From: a virus
IMG/VR virus record: IMGVR_UViG_3300046455_000244
Coordinates: 1-25,928 of that record
Reading direction: 5' to 3' (one strand)
DNA: 25,928 bases
Part shown: in pieces, positions 22,843 to 25,928 of the stretch
Position numbering within the stretch: position 1 is the stretch's first letter
How the letters are laid out: each line of letters starts with the position of its first letter
Position numbers and translations under genes: made by a program
Notes under the pieces: generated by a model
What the model was told of the DNA's origin: nothing
Database searches by the model: none
Seen by the model: the letters and a program-made list of their open reading frames with translations, nothing else

Positions 22843-24365
22843 CAGACGCCTCCACGGGCACGATCTACGCGCTCATCGACCCGCGTACCGAGGTGGTGCG
22901 TTACGTCGGTCAGACGACCAAGCCGATCGAAGTCAGACTTGCCGGCCACCTCGCTGCCCCCGCTCCGCTAGTCAGGGGGTGGATCGAAGAGCTAGCGGTC
23001 GAAGGTCGACGCCCCGAGATCACACCCATCCGCGAAGACGTCCCCGCCGCCGAACTCGACCTGGCCGAGCGGGAAGAGATCGCGCTGCACGCCACCAGCG
23101 ACGACTTGCTCAACGTGGCAAGCAACGCAGCCGGGAACGCCAAGCGACGCAAAGCCAGCCGCGAAGAGGCGAAGCGCCGGGAAGCCGAAGAGAAGGCCAT
23201 GGATCTGTCATGGCGACAGGCGTCGTGGCGGCTGGTCGCCGACCAAGTCCGGGCGGCGACGGGCGGGCCTATCCCGCCCAGCGACATCCCGGAACGCCGC
23301 ATCCCCGACGCGGTCTGGGAGACCTACCAGTCCTACCGTGAAGCCGAAGACTGGCTGGCACGCCACCCCTCGGGCGGGTACCTCCTGATGCCCGGCGTAG
23401 GGCTGACCGCGGCGGAGGATTCCCCGGAGGCGCGTGAACGCCAGGAGGTCCGGCGGCTCAGGCAGCGCTGCGCAGACGGGCTTGAGGACTTCATGCGGAC
23501 GTTCAGCCGTAGCTTCTCCGCTGTCGACGATGGCGAGCGCTACGGGGACGGGATCTTCGGGCGAGGTGATGACGCCTACAAGGTCGCCTTCACGGATCCA
23601 TCCCAAATGGAGCGCTACCTCAGTCTGATGCCCTGGGCGGCACGAAGTCTCGACCCGTGGGTCGCGCTCGCCGACGCGGCCGGCATCGACAGCCGTGATG
23701 CAGCATTCGCCGATTGGGTGTCGGACGACTCCGACACGCGCGCTGCAGTGAAGCTCTTTCAGGGCGCGGAGACTCCCGGCTACCTGGGGCGCCGGTACGA
23801 CCGGTGGGACACCGACATTGCGTCCTTCACCCTTGCGCTTGGCGCTGCCCACATCCCAGGGTTCGTCGTACCCGAGCTGCTCAGGTCCGACTTGCGCGAA
23901 GGGCTGGTCAAGGTCGCAAAGGACCGTCAAGCCACGGGCGAGATGTGCAAGCTCCTGCAGGAGATCGACCCGAAGGCTCTCGACACCGTCTACGGCAAGG
24001 ATCGCCTGGCCATCGCCGATGCCGAACTCGGGCTGCCCGTGGGGCTTGCAGCCCAGGTCATCGCGAAGGTCTTCGGCACGGACCATCGAGACCCAGACAG
24101 CGAGATCGGCAAGCTCCTTCAGCGGAACGCCGGGTCCTTCCACGCCCCCGCTATACCGGAATACGCGGACTGGTCAGGGATCCATATCCCGGCTATGCGG
24201 TCAGCCACCGCATGCTTCTGCGCGGCCGGCTTGTTCAGCGACGCGGGCGACGATCTGCTCACAGCTGCGATCGAACGATCGAAGCGAACCTGGACGCCTG
24301 GGGGCAGGGGCTTGCAGGTGCTCGAAGAATTGGAGCGAAGCCTGCAGGCAAAGCGAGCAGCTTAG
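22839..24365 (+). CDS. GIY-YIG nuclease-domain protein with long unknown C-terminus
   Basis: This is a 508-residue protein starting at GTG 22839, overlapping the recombinase stop by 4 nt. The N-terminal domain (about 6-95) matches a GIY-YIG endonuclease: GTIYALID (7-14), YVGQT (22-26), Arg33 and His37 in VRLAGHL, Glu77 in LAEREEI, and Asn92 in LLNVASN. A basic, charged helix (about 100-125, KRRKASREEAKRREAEEKA) follows. The remaining about 380 residues are mostly helical and not recognised; they include DWLARHPSGGYLLMPG, WVSDDSDTRAAVKLFQ and a C-terminal helical stretch. Coupling to a recombinase suggests joint action on DNA, but defence or homing roles are possible. Confidence 0.75.
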   Translation: MTDASTGTIYALIDPRTEVVRYVGQTTKPIEVRLAGHLAAPAPLVRGWIEELAVEGRRPEITPIREDVPAAELDLAEREEIALHATSDDLLNVASNAAGNAKRRKASREEAKRREAEEKAMDLSWRQASWRLVADQVRAATGGPIPPSDIPERRIPDAVWETYQSYREAEDWLARHPSGGYLLMPGVGLTAAEDSPEARERQEVRRLRQRCADGLEDFMRTFSRSFSAVDDGERYGDGIFGRGDDAYKVAFTDPSQMERYLSLMPWAARSLDPWVALADAAGIDSRDAAFADWVSDDSDTRAAVKLFQGAETPGYLGRRYDRWDTDIASFTLALGAAHIPGFVVPELLRSDLREGLVKVAKDRQATGEMCKLLQEIDPKALDTVYGKDRLAIADAELGLPVGLAAQVIAKVFGTDHRDPDSEIGKLLQRNAGSFHAPAIPEYADWSGIHIPAMRSATACFCAAGLFSDAGDDLLTAAIERSKRTWTPGGRGLQVLEELERSLQAKRAA

Positions 24366-24547
24366 AACCCTGCCCCGCCTGTCAGCCCCTCGTGCCACAC
24401 TGCCTGTAGGCCACGCTCGTCTGCTCGCGGGAAACCGGGGCACCCGAGATCCTGTCGGTTGATAGCCAGACTGGCTGCGGCAGTGCGGCCTCCTGGGGCC
24501 GTCCGATCGGCTGCCGCTGCTGGCCTCATGAACCAGCGTCCAGCCTT

Positions 24548-24579
24548 GCGCCCGCCCCCGACATTCCCGGGGCGGGCGC
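24548..24579 (+). terminator. Hairpin terminator before the LexA-like gene
   Basis: A perfect 11-bp stem (GCGCCCGCCCC / GGGGCGGGCGC) has a 10-nt loop and is followed by TCGTG, without a clear T-run. It lies between the GIY-YIG gene and the LexA-like gene and probably separates their transcription. Confidence 0.65.
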
Positions 24580-24599
24580 TCGTGCGTGGGCCCACCGAC

Positions 24600-24635
24600 T
24601 TGCCCCAAAATTCGAACACGCGCTCTAATCGATTC
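24600..24635 (+). promoter_or_regulatory. Possible leaderless promoter with partial SOS-box match
   Basis: TTGCCC (24600-24605) and TCTAAT (24624-24629) are 18 nt apart and may be a -35/-10 pair. A start about 7 nt after the -10 element would fall on the ATG at 24636, giving a leaderless message; no ribosome site is present. Between them, CGAACACGCGCTCT (24613-24626) matches the Gram-positive SOS box CGAAC-N4-GTTCG fully in the left half and at three of five bases in the right. Confidence 0.4.
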
Positions 24636-24860
24636 ATGGGCCACTACAAGGTCGAGCACCTCACCGACACCCAGGAGCGCATCCTCCGCTGCATCCGCGA
24701 GGCCATCGCCGACCGGGGTGAGGCGCCGACCGTGCAGGAGATCGGGGAGCAGGTCGGCATGCGCAGCCGCGCCTCCGTCCACTACCAGCTCGGCGAGCTG
24801 GAGGCGAAGCATGCGATCGTGCGCGAGCCGCACCGCCGGCGCGGGATCCGGCTCGCGTGA
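24636..24860 (+). CDS. LexA-like DNA-binding domain protein (no peptidase domain)
   Basis: This is a 74-residue protein made of one winged helix-turn-helix. The order LTDTQERILRCIREAIADRG, then APTVQEIGEQVGMRSRASVH and the wing VREPHRRRGIRLA matches the N-terminal domain of LexA. Full LexA is about 200-260 residues; the Ser-Lys self-cleavage domain is missing and the gene stops right after the wing. Such a protein could bind SOS operators without being cleaved after DNA damage, or control phage genes. ATG 24636 fits the domain start; an in-frame ATG at 24528 would add a proline-rich tail across a hairpin and is unlikely. The stop overlaps the following gene. Confidence 0.85.
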   Translation: MGHYKVEHLTDTQERILRCIREAIADRGEAPTVQEIGEQVGMRSRASVHYQLGELEAKHAIVREPHRRRGIRLA

Positions 24861-25072
24861 TGGACGACGAGCGCTACCACCTCACCCTGACCCTCGACGG
24901 CCGTCCCGCGATGCACGGCTGGTGGGGGAGCGAGGCGACGGCCCGACGCCAGTTCTCCACCTGGATCGGCGAGCGCGGCAGCATGCCCGGCGTGCGCATC
25001 GTTCTCGTCGACGAGTACGAGCAGCGGGTCCTCGCGTCCTGGCCCGATGAGGCGGACGGCCTGCAAGACTGA
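24857..25072 (+). CDS. Small hypothetical protein
   Basis: This is a 71-residue protein starting at GTG 24857 or at the adjacent ATG 24860, both overlapping the stop of the LexA-like gene. The pattern is strand-helix-strand (YHLTLTLDGRPAMHGWW, SEATARRQFSTWIGE, GVRIVLVDEYEQRVLASW), a compact alpha/beta fold. No family was recognised. Coupling to the LexA-like gene implies joint expression, and a terminator follows directly. Confidence 0.7.
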   Translation: MMDDERYHLTLTLDGRPAMHGWWGSEATARRQFSTWIGERGSMPGVRIVLVDEYEQRVLASWPDEADGLQD

Positions 25073-25075
25073 TAC

Positions 25076-25110
25076 TGCCCCTCGGTCGTCATCCCCGTCG
25101 CCGAGGGGCA
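25076..25110 (+). terminator. Terminator after the small hypothetical gene
   Basis: A perfect 10-bp stem (TGCCCCTCGG / CCGAGGGGCA) with a 15-nt loop starts 3 nt after the stop and is followed by CCTCGTTG. It ends the LexA-like operon. Confidence 0.75.
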
Positions 25111-25174
25111 CCTCGTTGTCAGTGGCCGCAGATAGGCTGATCGCACATATCCGCGTTGCATGGCTGCACGCGCT

Positions 25175-25217
25175 CGCCCCGCACTCCCGATGGACAGCGC
25201 CGCCGGGGTGCGGGGCG
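25175..25217. repeat. Hairpin in the leader of the HAD gene
   Basis: A 13-bp inverted repeat (CGCCCCGCACTCC / GGGGTGCGGGGCG, one G-T pair) has a 17-nt loop. It ends just before the ribosome site of the HAD-family gene. With no T-run it may be an RNA stabiliser or attenuator rather than a terminator. Confidence 0.55.
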
Positions 25218-25235
25218 CTCGACTTGGAGGACCCG

Positions 25236-25646
25236 ATGGCGGATCGCGTACAGACGGTGGCCGTCGACTTCGACGGCGTCCTGCACAGCTACGAGCGCGG
25301 CTGGGCCGACGGCACCATCTACGGGGACTGGAAGCCGGGGGCCGTCACCGGGCTGACGCAGCTCATGCAGGAGTACGCCGTATTCATCCACACGACCCGC
25401 AGTGCCAAGCAGGTCGCACGTTGGATTGAGCAGATGTCCGGCTACGGCATCGAGTGCACGACGGCGGTCCCCCGAACGGGTCTGCTGCGGCGGCCGGGCT
25501 TCTGGAACCGGCAGGGCTACCTGCTCGTCACCAACCTCAAACTGCCCGCCATTGCCTACATCGACGACCGGGCGGTGCGGTTCAAAGACTGGCCGCAAGC
25601 CCTGGGCGCACTGGGCATCGAGGCGCTGGAGAAGCGTCCGAGCTAG
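25236..25646 (+). CDS. HAD-family phosphatase
   Basis: This is a 136-residue protein from ATG 25236 behind TTGGAGG. Motif I is VDFDGVL with Asp11 and Asp13 (nucleophile and acid). Motif II is probably the Thr of FIHTTRS. The acidic motif is AYIDDRAVRF with Asp110 and Asp111. The small size, with only a minimal cap, resembles the phosphatase half of polynucleotide kinase and similar proteins often found in actinophages, which act on DNA ends or nucleotides. The substrate cannot be read from the sequence. Its stop overlaps the stop of the converging gene by 4 nt. Confidence 0.8.
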   Translation: MADRVQTVAVDFDGVLHSYERGWADGTIYGDWKPGAVTGLTQLMQEYAVFIHTTRSAKQVARWIEQMSGYGIECTTAVPRTGLLRRPGFWNRQGYLLVTNLKLPAIAYIDDRAVRFKDWPQALGALGIEALEKRPS

Positions 25647-25843
25647 GCCGCTGTCTCGTACCGCACGAGCGTCTTGAGTCCGAGCTCGACGTCCATCCGC
25701 CGCAGCCCGGCCTGCTCGGCGAACGCGGTGACCGCCTCGTGTACGGCGCGCGCCGTCTCCAGGGTCAGCTCGCCGCGCTGAATCTCAGCCCAGGCGGCCG
25801 TCTCCAGCGCGATCAGATCTTCAGGAAATTCGATGGTTGCCAC
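25643..25843 (-). CDS. Small hypothetical protein (leftward)
   Basis: This is a 66-residue, largely helical protein on the minus strand, starting at a GTG (25841-25843) with AGGA seven bases upstream. Helices are FPEDLIALETAAWAEIQRG, LETARAVHEAVTAFAEQAG and MDVELGLKTLVRYE. It follows another leftward gene by 9 nt, suggesting an operon entering from the right. Similar short proteins occur widely in Streptomyces without known function. A DNA-binding or antitoxin-like role is conceivable but unsupported. Confidence 0.65.
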   Translation of the reverse strand: MATIEFPEDLIALETAAWAEIQRGELTLETARAVHEAVTAFAEQAGLRRMDVELGLKTLVRYETAA

Positions 25844-25852
25844 CGCTGGATC

Positions 25853-25927
25853 CTAAGCGGCTTTCACGACGTCCCCGCGCATCCGCTCGGCCGCTGCGGC
25901 GACCGCCCACTCGGCAACGAGCACCTC
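25853..25927 (-). CDS. C-terminal end of a leftward gene (partial)
   Basis: The last 24 residues of a gene that enters from the right edge, ending EWAVAAAAERMRGDVVKAA and TAG at 25853-25855. It is helical and ends 9 nt before the start of the next leftward gene, so the two probably form one operon. Too short to identify. Confidence 0.5.
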   Translation of the reverse strand, partial: EVLVAEWAVAAAAERMRGDVVKAA

Positions 25928-25928
25928 G

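Larger units (their letters stand above)
24366..24635. other. Intergenic region after the GIY-YIG gene
   Basis: This 270-nt gap has no supported gene on either strand. It holds the hairpin at 24548-24579 and a possible promoter for the LexA-like gene. The 11-mer TTGATAGCCAG (24459-24469) matches TTGATAGCTAG in the palindrome upstream of the recombinase in 10 of 11 bases, and CTGTC precedes it as in that region. This may mark the right edge of an inserted segment. Confidence 0.35.

Noticed and set aside
22189-24365. An IS607-like element
   Set aside because: IS607 recombinases carry the DNA-binding domain at the N-terminus and pair with TnpB. Here the helix-turn-helix is C-terminal and the partner is a GIY-YIG protein.
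24362-24637. A 91-residue minus-strand frame in the gap before the LexA-like gene
   Set aside because: It crosses a hairpin and a possible promoter, is Arg/Gly/Ala-rich, and has no recognisable pattern.
24528-24860. Longer start for the LexA-like protein
   Set aside because: The added 36 residues are proline/arginine-rich, cover the terminator hairpin, and lie outside the domain, which begins right after ATG 24636.

Overview
The window is a high-GC, tightly packed phage genome segment. It is most likely a Streptomyces siphophage or prophage: codons are strongly GC-biased, GTG and TTG starts are common, and the tail proteins are of types familiar from Streptomyces phages. Genes from 1 to about 20030 run on the plus strand with many 1-4 nt stop/start overlaps. 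No tRNA, rRNA or CRISPR array was seen. No classical phage integrase lies in the window, so lysogeny cannot be proved from it.

Layout. (a) Head module, 1-5543: end of the large terminase subunit, portal, MuF-like minor head protein, scaffold, major capsid protein, and a GT4-type glycosyltransferase whose start overlaps the capsid stop. (b) Connector and tail module, 5552-17414: adaptor, head closure, gp10-like protein, tail terminator, major tail protein, tail assembly chaperones with a -1 frameshift, a 1379-residue tape measure carrying an NlpC/P60 peptidase, and four distal tail or fibre proteins. (c) Lysis module, 17474-20028: a 46-residue acidic protein, a CHAP endolysin, a holin, a tail-anchored coiled-coil protein, a membrane-anchored collagen-like protein and a 53-residue protein. 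A long bidirectional terminator closes this block.

(d) Accessory segment, 20091-21951: a reverse-strand lipoprotein, a membrane-anchored Mrr-like nuclease and a small reverse-strand protein, separated by hairpins. This looks like cargo for lysogenic conversion or phage exclusion. (e) Recombination segment, 22040-24365: an AT-richer control region with a nested palindrome and six TGTC/GACA half-sites. It leads into a resolvase-type serine recombinase overlapped by 4 nt with a 508-residue protein that has an N-terminal GIY-YIG nuclease domain and an unrecognised C-terminal region. This coupled recombinase/nuclease pair with a res-like site is the best candidate in the window for an undescribed system. 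(f) Right end, 24548-25928: a 74-residue LexA DNA-binding domain without the peptidase domain, behind a possible leaderless promoter with a partial SOS-box match; then a small unknown protein, a HAD-family phosphatase, and two small reverse-strand genes.

The head and tail genes form a standard assembly line. GC-rich hairpins just before the ribosome binding sites of the scaffold, major tail protein, tail chaperone and lysis block probably adjust the relative output of neighbouring genes.
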